This document shows, piece after piece, positions 39,394-48,053 of a DNA stretch of 64,000 nucleotides. Below the pieces are notes generated by a model. It made no database searches, had not been told where the DNA came from, and saw nothing but the letters and a program-made list of their open reading frames with translations. Within the stretch, counting starts at the first letter, position 1. Every line of letters begins with the position of its first letter. The DNA is from Streptomyces sp. NBC_00154 (lineage in GTDB: Bacteria > Actinomycetota > Actinomycetes > Streptomycetales > Streptomycetaceae). The stretch is from the NCBI RefSeq assembly GCF_026342835.1, contig NZ_JAPEMI010000002.1, positions 62,001-126,000 of the forward strand, given 5' to 3'. The position numbers and the translations under genes were made by a program.

Positions 39394-41801
39394 CGACCCC
39401 ACAGCCCGGCGCCGCCGCCCTCGCGGGAGCCGTGGAGCGCCGACGGGTCGTGATCCGCGGCGTCGTGCAGGGTGTCGGATTCCGGCCCTACCTGTACGCC
39501 CGGGCCACCGGACTGGGCCTGGCCGGACACGTCACCAACACCACCGAAGGGGTCGTCGCCGAGGTCGAGGGCGCCCCGGCCGCCGTCGCCCTGTTCTGCG
39601 ACCGGATCGCGGCGGAGGCACCCCCGCTCGCCCGGGTGGACTCCGTCGACCACACGGAGGTCCCGGCCGCGGGCGGATCCCGCTTCAGCATCGTGGACTC
39701 CCACACCGGCGGACCGGCCCGCACACTGGTTTCCCCGGACGCGGCCACCTGCGCCGACTGTCTCATCGAACTGGCCGATCCGGCCGACCGGCGCCACCGC
39801 CACCCGTTCATCACCTGTACGCACTGCGGGCCCCGGTTCACGATCGTCACCGCGGTGCCGTACGACCGCGCGCACACGACCATGGCCCGCTTCCCGATGT
39901 GCGCCGACTGCGCCCGTGAGTACGCCGACCCCGCGGACCGGCGCTTCCACGCCCAGCCGGTCGCCTGCCCCGCCTGCGGCCCCCGGCTGCGACTGCTCGT
40001 CGGGCGGCCGGACCGCACCGCCCCCGCGCAGTGCGCAGCCGGACGCGACCCGGTCGCGGAGGCACGCCGGCTGCTGTCGGACGGTGCGGTCCTCGCGGTC
40101 AAGGGGCTCGGCGGCTACCACCTCGCCTGCGATGCCGAGAACTCCGCCGCGGTGTCCCTGCTGCGCCGCCGGAAGGCTCGAGGCGACAAACCGTTCGCCA
40201 TCATGGCCCGGGACATCGACGACGTCGCGCACCTCGTGCATGTGGGCGGCGAGGAGCGGGCCCTGCTCACCGGCGGTGTCCGGCCCGTCGTCCTGCTGCG
40301 GCGGCGCGCCGGCGCCCAGCCGGACCCCCGCACCCCCTGGCCGACCGATGCCGTCGCCCCACGCAGCCCCGACCTCGGCGTCATCCTCCCGTACACCCCG
40401 CTGCACCACCTGCTGCTCGGCCTGCCCGGTGACCCGCCGGGACCGCGCCTGCTCGTCATGACCAGCGGCAACGTGGCCGGTGAACCGATCGTCACGGACG
40501 ACGACGAGGCGCTGGAGCGGCTCGCTCACCTGGCCGACGCCTGGCTCACGCACGACCGCCCGATCCATGTTCCGTGCGACGACTCCGTGGTACGCGTCTG
40601 CGACGGGGAGCGGCTGATCGTACGCCGCTCACGCGGTTACGCCCCGCTGCCGCTCACCCTGCCCCACCCGGTGCCTGCGACCCTCGCCACCGGCGGCGAC
40701 CTGAAGAACACCTTCTGCCTCGCCGAGGAGCGCAGGGCCTGGCTGTCCGCCCATGTCGGCGACATGGACGACCTGGACACGCAGCACGCCTTCGCACGCG
40801 CCGAACAGCACCTGGAGACCCTCACCGGCGTGCGGCCCGGCCTCCTGGCCACCGACCGGCATCCCCGCTACCGCACCGGCCAGTGGGCGCTGCGCCGGGC
40901 CGACGGCCGACCGGTGGTGCGCGTACAGCACCACCACGCCCATATCGCCGCCGCGATGGCCGAGCACGGCCGGGACGGCAGCCGTCGAGTGATCGGCGTC
41001 GCGTTCGACGGCACCGGATTCGGGGACGACGGAGCGGTGTGGGGCGGCGAGATCATGCTGGCCGACTACGACGCCTGTCACCGCTTCGCACACCTCGCGT
41101 ACGCGCCGCTGCCCGGCGGCGACGCCGCCGTACACCGGCCCTACCGGATGGCGCTGGCACATCTGTACGCGGCGGGCATCGGCTGGACGGACGATCTGCC
41201 CTGCACGGCAGCCTGTCCACCGGACGAACGACACGTGCTGCTGCGCCAGTTGGAGCGCAACCTCAACTGCGTTCCCACCTCCAGCATGGGCCGGCTGTTC
41301 GACGCAGTCTCCTCGCTGGCGGGCGTCTGCCACCGCGCCGGGTACGAAGCCCAGGCCGCCGTCGAACTGGAGGCCGCCGCGGTCGGCGCCGCCGCGGACC
41401 CCGGACCCGATTACGGCTTCGCGCTGCGCCCGGCGGTCCCGGGCGACGGACAGCCGTTGGTCATGGACCCCTCACCGGTACTCGCAGCCGTCGTCGACGA
41501 CGTGCGCGCCGGTGTACAGCCGACACTGGTCGCCGCACGCTTCCACGCGGCCGTCGCGGACATCGTGCGCCAGGTGTGCGTCGCAGCCCGCGAGCAGCAC
41601 AGCCTGCACGAAGTGGTTCTGACCGGCGGCGTGTTCGCCAACACCCTGCTCTCCTCCCGGTGCGCCCGGACGCTGAACGAGAACGGCTTCACCGTCCTGC
41701 GCCACCGCGAGGTCCCCCCGAACGACGGCGGACTGGCGCTCGGCCAGCTCATGGTGGCCACCCGCAACGCAGCGGCGCGAACCGGCGCAGCCGCCGACTG
41801 A
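39390..41801 (+). CDS. hypF: Carbamoyltransferase HypF
   Basis: The 803-residue protein begins at a GTG and has all HypF domains in order. These are acylphosphatase (RGVVQGVGFRPYLYARA), paired zinc fingers (CADCLIELAD, CTHCGPRFT, CADCAREYAD, CPACGPRL), a YrdC-like domain (VLAVKGLGGYHLACDA, KARGDKPFAIMARD) and a Kae1-like carboxy domain (VQHHHAHIAAAMAEH, GVAFDGTGFGDDGAVWGGE). It makes the carbamoyl group that HypE dehydrates to cyanide. Confidence 0.95.
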   Translation: MTTPQPGAAALAGAVERRRVVIRGVVQGVGFRPYLYARATGLGLAGHVTNTTEGVVAEVEGAPAAVALFCDRIAAEAPPLARVDSVDHTEVPAAGGSRFSIVDSHTGGPARTLVSPDAATCADCLIELADPADRRHRHPFITCTHCGPRFTIVTAVPYDRAHTTMARFPMCADCAREYADPADRRFHAQPVACPACGPRLRLLVGRPDRTAPAQCAAGRDPVAEARRLLSDGAVLAVKGLGGYHLACDAENSAAVSLLRRRKARGDKPFAIMARDIDDVAHLVHVGGEERALLTGGVRPVVLLRRRAGAQPDPRTPWPTDAVAPRSPDLGVILPYTPLHHLLLGLPGDPPGPRLLVMTSGNVAGEPIVTDDDEALERLAHLADAWLTHDRPIHVPCDDSVVRVCDGERLIVRRSRGYAPLPLTLPHPVPATLATGGDLKNTFCLAEERRAWLSAHVGDMDDLDTQHAFARAEQHLETLTGVRPGLLATDRHPRYRTGQWALRRADGRPVVRVQHHHAHIAAAMAEHGRDGSRRVIGVAFDGTGFGDDGAVWGGEIMLADYDACHRFAHLAYAPLPGGDAAVHRPYRMALAHLYAAGIGWTDDLPCTAACPPDERHVLLRQLERNLNCVPTSSMGRLFDAVSSLAGVCHRAGYEAQAAVELEAAAVGAAADPGPDYGFALRPAVPGDGQPLVMDPSPVLAAVVDDVRAGVQPTLVAARFHAAVADIVRQVCVAAREQHSLHEVVLTGGVFANTLLSSRCARTLNENGFTVLRHREVPPNDGGLALGQLMVATRNAAARTGAAAD

Positions 41802-41850
41802 CGTCCGGCCCGGCAGAGCCGGGCAACGCCCCCCACAGCAAGGAGCAGCC

Positions 41851-42171
41851 ATGTGCCTGGCGGTACCCGGCAGAGTGATGGACATCGAGGAGCGTGACGG
41901 TACGCGGATGGCCACCGTCGACTTCGGCGGTGTGGTCAAAGAGGTGTGCCTGGAGTATCTGCCGGATCTCCAGGTCGGTGAATACGCCATCGTCCATGTG
42001 GGGTTCGCCCTTCAGCGGCTGGACGAGGAGTCGGCCAGGAAGACGCTGGAACTCTTCGCCGAGCTGGGCCTGCTCCAGGAGGAGTTCGGGGACTCATGGG
42101 AACGGGCCGCGGAGGCCGGCCTGACGTCCGGGTCCGGTGGCGCCGACGCACCGCAGGAGGTTCAGCAGTGA
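41851..42171 (+). CDS. hypC: Hydrogenase maturation factor HypC
   Basis: The 106-residue protein begins MCLAVPGRVMDIEE, whose Cys2 binds the Fe(CN)2CO intermediate with HypD. The core DFGGVVKEVCLEYLPDLQ…YAIVHVGFAL is typical. It has an unusual carboxy-terminal extension of about 25 residues (AAEAGLTSGSGGADAP). It lies 49 bp after hypF and is overlapped by hypD. Confidence 0.94.
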   Translation: MCLAVPGRVMDIEERDGTRMATVDFGGVVKEVCLEYLPDLQVGEYAIVHVGFALQRLDEESARKTLELFAELGLLQEEFGDSWERAAEAGLTSGSGGADAPQEVQQ

Positions 42172-43292
42172 AGTACATCGAAGAGTTCCAGAACCCGGAC
42201 CTGGCGCGCCGACTGCTCGACGACATCCACTCCGTGGTGACCCGGCCCTGGGCGCTGATGGAGGTCTGCGGCGGACAGACGCACACCATCATCCGGCACG
42301 GCATCGATCAACTCCTGCCGGACCAGGTCGAACTGATTCATGGTCCGGGCTGCCCCGTCTGTGTCACGCCACTGGAGGTGATCGACAAGGCGCTGGCCAT
42401 CGCCTCCCGCCCCGAGGTGATCTTCTGCTCGTTCGGGGACATGCTCCGGGTACCGGGAACCGGCCGTGACCTGTTCCGGGTCCGCAGCGAGGGCGGCGAC
42501 GTGCGGGTCGTGTACTCGCCACTCGATGCCCTGAAGATCGCCCAGCAGAACCCCGATCGCGAGGTGGTCTTCTTCGGGATCGGATTCGAGACCACCGCAC
42601 CGCCCAACGCCATGACGGTGTATCAGGCACGCAGACTCGGCATCGCGAACTTCAGCCTCCTGGTGTCCCATGTGCGGGTCCCCCCGGCCATCGAGGCGAT
42701 CATGCAGTCGCCGAGCTGCCGGGTGCAGGGCTTCCTCGCCGCCGGTCACGTGTGCAGCGTGATGGGCACGCGGGAGTACCCGGAGCTGGCCGAACGGTTC
42801 CAGGTGCCCATTGTGGTCACCGGTTTCGAACCGCTGGACATCCTCGAAGGCGTACGGCGCACCGTCCTGCAACTGGAGCGCGGCGAGCACACCGTGGAAA
42901 ACGCGTACCCACGCGCCGTGCACCCGGCAGGGAACCCCGCGGCGCTTGCCATGCTGGACGACGTCTTCGAAGTCACCGACCGTGCCTGGCGCGGCATCGG
43001 CACCATCCCCGACAGCGGCTGGCGGCTCTCCACGCGCTACCGGGACTACGACGCCGAGTACCGCTTCTCCGTCACCGGCATCCACACCGAGGAGCCTGCC
43101 GCATGCCGAAGCGGTGAGGTCCTGCAAGGACTTCTGAAGCCCCACGAGTGCGAGGCGTTCGGCACCACCTGCACTCCGCGCAACCCGCTCGGGGCCACCA
43201 TGGTCTCCAGCGAGGGCGCCTGTGCCGCGTACTACCTCTACCGGCGACTGGACATCACCACCGCAGCCAGGGAGACGAGCCCCGTTGCCTGA
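42168..43292 (+). CDS. hypD: Hydrogenase maturation factor HypD
   Basis: The 374-residue Fe-S protein starts at a GTG overlapping the hypC stop (VKYIEEFQNPDLARRLL). It contains CGGQTHTI, HGPGCPVCVTP, FGDMLRVPG and GFETTAPPNA, and a late Cys pair for the [4Fe-4S] cluster (C…GEACAAYYLY region and AFGTTCTPRNP). It is the scaffold on which the iron receives CN and CO ligands. Confidence 0.95.
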   Translation: MKYIEEFQNPDLARRLLDDIHSVVTRPWALMEVCGGQTHTIIRHGIDQLLPDQVELIHGPGCPVCVTPLEVIDKALAIASRPEVIFCSFGDMLRVPGTGRDLFRVRSEGGDVRVVYSPLDALKIAQQNPDREVVFFGIGFETTAPPNAMTVYQARRLGIANFSLLVSHVRVPPAIEAIMQSPSCRVQGFLAAGHVCSVMGTREYPELAERFQVPIVVTGFEPLDILEGVRRTVLQLERGEHTVENAYPRAVHPAGNPAALAMLDDVFEVTDRAWRGIGTIPDSGWRLSTRYRDYDAEYRFSVTGIHTEEPAACRSGEVLQGLLKPHECEAFGTTCTPRNPLGATMVSSEGACAAYYLYRRLDITTAARETSPVA

Positions 43293-44394
43293 GACGACCG
43301 AAGCACTGAACACCACCGGCACGGCCGCTCCCGGCGAGCCGCCGGTACTCGACCTCACGGCATGGACCTGCCCGGCACCGCTGCGCGACCAGCCGCGGGT
43401 GGTGATGGGCCACGGCGGCGGCGGGGCACTCTCGGCAGAACTGGTCCAGCACGTCTTCGCGCCCGGCTACGGGGGCGACGTGCTCGCGCAACTGACCGAC
43501 TCGGCCGTGGTATCGCTGGGCGGCGCCCGGCTGGCCTTCTCCACCGACTCGTACGTCGTGCGGCCGCTGTTCTTCCCCGGCGGCAGCATCGGCGACCTCG
43601 CGGTCAACGGCACGGTCAACGACCTGGCCATGAGCGGCGCCCGGGCCGCCTACCTCTCCTGCGGTTTCATCCTGGAGGAAGGCGTAGAGGTCTCGGTCGT
43701 CGCACGCGTGGCCAACGCGCTGGGCGCAGCCGCGCGTGCGGCGGGCGTCGAGGTGGCGACCGGTGACACCAAGGTCGTGGACGCCGGACACGGCGACGGC
43801 ATCTTCATCAACACCGCCGGGATCGGCCTGGTCCCGGCCGGCGTCGACCTCCGTCCTCAGCGGGTGGTCCCTGGCGACGTCGTGATCGTCAGCGGCGCGA
43901 TCGGCGTGCACGGCGTGGCGATCATGAGTGTGCGCGAGGGCCTGGAGTTCGGCGTGGAGATCGAGAGCGACTGCGCGGCCCTGGGCGGGCTGGTGGAGAC
44001 CATGCTCGCGGTCACCCCCGACCTCCATGTCCTGCGCGATCCCACACGAGGGGGGCTGGCCGCGGCGCTCAACGAGATCGCGACGGCCTCCGGCACCGGT
44101 GTCGTCCTCCAGGAACGCGACATCCCGGTCCCGCCGGCCGTGGCCAACGCCTGCGCCATCCTGGGCCTGGACCCGATGTACGTGGCCAACGAGGGAAAAC
44201 TCGTCGCGTTCGTCCCCCGGGAGCACGCCGAAGCCGTTCTGGAGGCGATGCGGGCGCATCCGTTGGGAGCGGGGGCGGCCGTCATCGGCGAGGCGGTGGA
44301 GGCGCATCCAGGCATGGTCGTCGCTCGCACCGGGCTCGGCGGGACGCGCGTGGTCGACCTGCCGATCGGGGAGCAGCTGCCCCGGATCTGCTGA
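43285..44394 (+). CDS. hypE: Hydrogenase maturation factor HypE
   Basis: The 369-residue protein starts most plausibly at a TTG inside the hypD stop region (LPETTEALN), giving an eight-base overlap. The HypE core VVMGHGGGGALSAELVQHVF follows about 40 residues later. It has the PurM/ATPase features (FSTDSYVVRPLFFPGGSIG) and ends in LPRIC, whose last Cys carries the carbamoyl/cyanide group. ATP-driven dehydration of the thiocarboxamide yields cyanide for iron. It is the last gene of the locus, followed by a terminator. Confidence 0.93.
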   Translation: MPETTEALNTTGTAAPGEPPVLDLTAWTCPAPLRDQPRVVMGHGGGGALSAELVQHVFAPGYGGDVLAQLTDSAVVSLGGARLAFSTDSYVVRPLFFPGGSIGDLAVNGTVNDLAMSGARAAYLSCGFILEEGVEVSVVARVANALGAAARAAGVEVATGDTKVVDAGHGDGIFINTAGIGLVPAGVDLRPQRVVPGDVVIVSGAIGVHGVAIMSVREGLEFGVEIESDCAALGGLVETMLAVTPDLHVLRDPTRGGLAAALNEIATASGTGVVLQERDIPVPPAVANACAILGLDPMYVANEGKLVAFVPREHAEAVLEAMRAHPLGAGAAVIGEAVEAHPGMVVARTGLGGTRVVDLPIGEQLPRIC

Positions 44395-44440
44395 GCCGTC
44401 GCCCGCGGGCGCGGCTCGCGGAAGCGATGCCGGGACATGT

Positions 44441-44465
44441 GGCGCCCCTGGAGAGAAGGGGCGCC
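44441..44465 (+). terminator. Terminator of the hydrogenase locus
   Basis: Perfect 9-bp stem ggcgcccct / aggggcgcc with a 7-nt loop, 47 bp after hypE. Confidence 0.65.
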
Positions 44466-44771
44466 GCGCATGGCCATGCCCGCCGTCCCCGAAGGCGAGG
44501 TGCTCCTCGGCGGTGCGGGACACGTCGAACGCCTGCGTCGGCGCTCCCTCCGCGCGCCGGTTCGCCGCGGCGAACGATGCGAGGATCGCTTCGCCCTCGC
44601 GGATCGGCCGTGGGGCAGCGTTATGTCACGGACGGCATTCCGCAGCGGGATGTGTCTGGCGGTCGGTTCCGGGCGCAGCGTCTCTTCCACGACGTCTGCC
44701 CAGGTCGCCCAGCCGGCGCGGACGAGTTTGAGAGGGGTCTCGACCACACCGCGTGGGAATCGGCCGGACAT
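44466..44771 (-). pseudogene. Cytochrome P450 remnant
   Basis: On the minus strand one frame reads LKLVRAGWATWADVVEETLR, the K-helix of a P450 with its ExxR pair (E of EETLR). It continues HIPLRNAVRDITLPHGR. After a frameshift near 44600 the text goes on in another frame as IREGEAILASFAAANRRAEG and DVSRTAEEHLAFGDGGHGH, where a heme-binding FGxGxHxCxG loop should be. The Cys is missing. Both ends of the gene are gone. This is a decayed fragment of about 100 codons. Confidence 0.7.
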
Positions 44772-44849
44772 CCGGCCGCCCCTGCCTGCTCACGACATGA
44801 GCAGGCGAGGCGGCAGCGGCCTATTGACGGTGCAACGGCCTTGTGAGGG

Positions 44850-45071
44850 TCAGGCCTGCGGCGGCGGCGGCGGCTGCGGCGGCTGCGGCGGCTGGTCCTG
44901 GCCGCGGTCCGAACCGAGCTGGCCCTTGAGCCTGTCCTGAGCGGTGTCGACCTGGCCGGTGTACTTGCCCTGGGTCCTGTCGTCGATGGTGTCACCCGCC
45001 TTGTCGATGCCCTTGCCCGCCTGGTCCTCGTGGCCCTTCAGCATGTGCTTGATCTTGTCCATCATGGACAT
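44850..45071 (-). CDS. MT0933/CsbD-like small acidic protein (antitoxin-like family)
   Basis: The 73-residue protein (MSMMDKIKHMLKGHEDQAGK, DTIDDRTQGKYTGQVDTAQD) is a hydrophilic helix-turn-helix of the MT0933-antitoxin/CsbD-like class and ends in a Pro/Gln-rich tail. GAGGAGG precedes the start. Despite the family name there is no toxin gene beside it; such proteins are often stress-induced. Confidence 0.8.
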   Translation of the reverse strand: MSMMDKIKHMLKGHEDQAGKGIDKAGDTIDDRTQGKYTGQVDTAQDRLKGQLGSDRGQDQPPQPPQPPPPPQA

Positions 45072-45289
45072 GGGTCCTCCTCGGTGCGTTCACCCTGACA
45101 CTTCCAGCGTCGCCACTTGTGCCGCACTTCGCATCCGCATGGGACGGCGCGCACGCCACGACGGCCGCCTGTACACATTTCGTGCTGTCCCGGATGCGGC
45201 GCGAGCGCCTTCCACGGAGCGTGGGGAAGTGGCGCAGCAGAGCAGAGTTCTGTGGATCCCCGTCGGTGCCTCGACGTGCACGGGACGGC

Positions 45290-45480
45290 CAGGGTCCTCG
45301 AGCCCTCGGAGGAGGCGCCTCCTGGGGGTGATCACGCTGGGGGACTGGGCCTTCCCGATCGACAGCTTTTCCATCCCGCCCGGCTCGACCCTGCTCTGCT
45401 ACACGGGCGGAATCACCGAGTCGAGGGATGCCACCGGACGTTCTACGGCGCCGCCGCGTGTGCCGGGTGGGGCTTCAGGC
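45290..45480 (+). pseudogene. PP2C/SpoIIE-type phosphatase remnant
   Basis: The plus strand shows the end of a RsbU/SpoIIE-like phosphatase: LGDWAFPIDSFSIPPGSTLL, then CYTGGITESRDATGR where active enzymes have YTDGxTE. A frameshift near 45440 moves the remaining text (FYGAAACAGWG) to another frame. The metal-binding Asp is lost (DG to GG) and the amino half is missing. It overlaps the 3' end of the convergent GNAT gene, so the fragment is clearly non-functional. Confidence 0.6.
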
Positions 45481-46263
45481 AGGGATTCTCGTCCCCGATA
45501 TCCCGCGGACGGCCGGTGCGCCGGTGGCATCGTGGACGTATTCGCGTACTAGGCGGAAGCCGACGTTCCAGGCGAGCAGCCGACTGGCTCTGTTGTGGCG
45601 CGAACAGCTCCAGCTGGGGGTGTGGCCGCGTGCCGTGACGTCGGCGCAGAGTGCGGTGACACAACCGAGGGCGAGCTGCCGGCGGCGATGGTCGGGGGCG
45701 GTGACGACGGCGAGGTCCTCGTACGCGCTGCCGAGAAAGTACGTGCACGCCACGGCGAGGGCTTCGCCTTGGCGGAAGGCGCCCCAGGCGTGCCCGGAGG
45801 CGGCGAGCCCGGCCGGGCCGCCCCAGCTGGCATGTATCCAGGCAGCACCCGGGCCGAGCACGGCGAGTGCGCCTGCATCGGCGGCGGTGATGCGGCGTAC
45901 GGCCACGCCCTTGGGGGTGCGCGCAACGGAGGTCGGCTCCTCCTGCTGTACGCAGACCATGCGCTCCCACGGCATGATCCGGTCGAAGGAAGCGCCGAGG
46001 GCGGGAAGGAATCGGGCAGGTGCCTCGATGTAGCGCGAGCCGAGCGGCGCGAGTTCCGCGGGGACGAGTGCGCCGGGATCGCCACGCAGCAGTACATGGG
46101 CGGCGCAGTCGACGGCGATCGCGCGCGGCTGGACGGCGTGGTCGGCCCAGAAGCGGCCGATTCCGGTGGTCAGGACATGCTCGGCCAGGGCCGCCGGACC
46201 CGGCGCTCCGGCAGGGAACCAGCGTGCGTGTGAGGGAAGTTGGTGCGGCAGGAGTTCGATCAT
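45475..46263 (-). CDS. GNAT-family N-acetyltransferase
   Basis: The 262-residue protein has a divergent amino half (MIELLPHQLPSHARWFPAGA …) and a carboxy GNAT-like domain: VRRITAADAGALAVL, AYEDLAVVTAPDHRRRQLAL (the acetyl-CoA loop R/QxxGxA is loosely kept as RRQLALG) and ASRLLAWNVGFRLVREYV. The start has GGAAGG upstream; the longer frame extends into non-coding DNA. The substrate is unknown. Confidence 0.78.
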   Translation of the reverse strand: MIELLPHQLPSHARWFPAGAPGPAALAEHVLTTGIGRFWADHAVQPRAIAVDCAAHVLLRGDPGALVPAELAPLGSRYIEAPARFLPALGASFDRIMPWERMVCVQQEEPTSVARTPKGVAVRRITAADAGALAVLGPGAAWIHASWGGPAGLAASGHAWGAFRQGEALAVACTYFLGSAYEDLAVVTAPDHRRRQLALGCVTALCADVTARGHTPSWSCSRHNRASRLLAWNVGFRLVREYVHDATGAPAVRGISGTRIPA

Positions 46264-47399
46264 GGTGGGTGCCTTCCGGAGCCGGGTGTACGGGAAAGGG
46301 GCGGCCTGCGCGCCGGGTTCAGGCCGCCCCTTCTGGCGGTTCAGCCGCTGGTGGGCGGCTTTGCTGCCGTGGTCGGCCCTCCGGCTGATGCGATGGAACA
46401 GCCCCAGCCGCCTGCGAATTGAGACATAGGGATGCATGTGGCAAGGCGTGCACAGTGGATGGAGGAAAGAAAAATGGAGAAGCGGCCGCTTCATTGATCG
46501 GGCGGCCGCCGGCGAGCGGTGCGCAGGAGCACCGTGTGCCGAAGCCCGGGCGAATGCGTCAACGCATTTTGGGGTGAACAGCGCGCATCACCGGTGGCAC
46601 CGTATTCGGAGGCCGGTCGTCATGTCGCAGACCGCTGTTCACGTCACCTATCCCACTCCGTCGAATGCCCCGCCTCAAGCGGGCGCACAAATCCCTGACG
46701 ACCCTCTGATACGAGTCTGCCGAGGCGGTGACAGACGCGCAGCGGACGCTGCGCAGGGCGAGCGGGACCGGAGCCAGGGTGATCAGGGTGCTGAAGATGA
46801 TCGTCGACGTGATGACCGGCTGCGGGCTGTACAGGCCTCGACAGGTCAGCGAGCCGATCCCCGGATGCGCGGAGGCGGGCCTGGCCGGAATGATCGCGCC
46901 CCTGGCGGGCCGCCCGCACAGCGCGAGCACCGGGTGAGTCGGCCAGGAGTGACGCTGAGCCTTTCCGGTACCGGGGCCCCGGTACCGGAAAGGCCGTGCG
47001 CGGACGCGGTGCGGAGAATACGCCGCCGCGTATCAGCCGCGGGTGCGACCGGGTTGTCGGGCGTGGTCAGGCCCTGAGCGTCCGCGGCCTTTGAGTGGCA
47101 TAAAAAGAATCTAGGCGAAACAGATGGTGCTACTCGGCCAGTACAGCCCATATTTACGGCCTGCTGACAGCTTCTTGACGGTAGCGCCGCTCTTTCCGCC
47201 GGTCGATATTCGCGGATCCGCAAGGGCGCGCAGCCGAAGGCTGCGACATGCGCCGCAGAACGAGTGGCCTCGATGCATTGGCTGCGATCGGCCTGATTTC
47301 CCCCGATCGGCGTGACACGTTCCGCTGTTCTTCCCCCTCGGGGCGACGGGGACGCGACCACTTCATGGCGACCGTCCTCACGCGCACGGACGCAGCGAG
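46264..47399. other. 1.1-kb region with no gene I can support
   Basis: Between the GNAT and UspA genes only short, biased frames occur, and none has a ribosome site plus a recognisable motif. AT-richer stretches at 46437-46500 and 47095-47170 may hold promoters. A strong palindrome lies at 46959-46994. Given neighbouring gene decay, this may be an eroded locus. Confidence 0.5.
46959..46994. terminator. Perfect 36-nt palindrome
   Basis: Two 18-nt arms (gcctttccggtaccgggg and its complement) abut without a spacer. It resembles a streptomycete terminator, but no gene ends next to it, so it may mark the end of a lost gene. Confidence 0.5.
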
Positions 47400-47927
47400 T
47401 CAGTCCGCCAACTCCCGGGTGTTCAGCGGCATGTGCCAGGATATCCGGCGGTGGACGGCGGCAATGTCGTCCTGCAGCGGAGAGGGCGGTACGGCGAGCA
47501 CGGGGCAGGTCGCGTGCGCGAGGCAGTACCGGGCGACCGAAGGATGCAGGGCCCTCCGCAGCCCCCCGCGCGCCCCGGCCCCGACGACCAGCAGGTCCTC
47601 GGGGCCGTTCGTCGCAGCGATCAGAGCGAGGCCCGGTGTGCCCCGTACGACCAGAGTCTCCATCGGCACCCCGGGCCCTGCCGGGCCGAAGGCGGTGCCC
47701 ACCGCCCGGAGCAACCGGTCGTCCGCCACCCGGCGGCACTCGGTCAGCAGCTCGGGCCACGGCTGATTGCGGTGCCCGAGCTCACCGCCGGGAGGTGACC
47801 AGGCCAGTACGGCCCGCAGTACGGCATCGGTGCGCCGGGCCTCGGTCGCGGCCCGGTGCAGCGCTGTCAGACTGCCCAGCGTGCCGCTCACGCCGGCCAC
47901 CACACGTCGCCCGCCCGCTCGCTCCAT
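47400..47927 (-). CDS. Universal stress protein (UspA family)
   Basis: The 175-residue protein has one Usp domain. It starts GRRVVAGVSGTLGSLTALHRA and has LLVVGAGARGGLRRALHPSV and YCLAHATCPVLAV near the end, matching the ATP-binding G-2x-G-9x-G(S/T) pattern. Usp proteins support survival under hypoxia and starvation, but the partner is unknown. Confidence 0.9.
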   Translation of the reverse strand: MERAGGRRVVAGVSGTLGSLTALHRAATEARRTDAVLRAVLAWSPPGGELGHRNQPWPELLTECRRVADDRLLRAVGTAFGPAGPGVPMETLVVRGTPGLALIAATNGPEDLLVVGAGARGGLRRALHPSVARYCLAHATCPVLAVPPSPLQDDIAAVHRRISWHMPLNTRELAD

Positions 47928-48053
47928 TTCGTCACCACTCCTCGCCGCACCTCAGGTCCTGACCTCATGGAAGGCCCAAGGGCCTCGGCGATCATGGCGC
48001 GTTGGCGAATCCCTGACGCCGGGGCAGCAGACCCTGACGGACTCATGACGGCG

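Noticed and set aside
38106..40568. Long minus-strand frame opposite hypB/hypF
   Set aside because: Antisense shadow of the His-rich and zinc-finger codons; no family resemblance.
44850..45071. Toxin-antitoxin pair
   Set aside because: The family name says antitoxin, but no partner gene is next to it and the neighbours are dead fragments.
46728..46937. Short plus-strand frame starting MTDAQRTLRR
   Set aside because: No clear ribosome site and no recognisable fold; most likely chance coding in GC-rich DNA.
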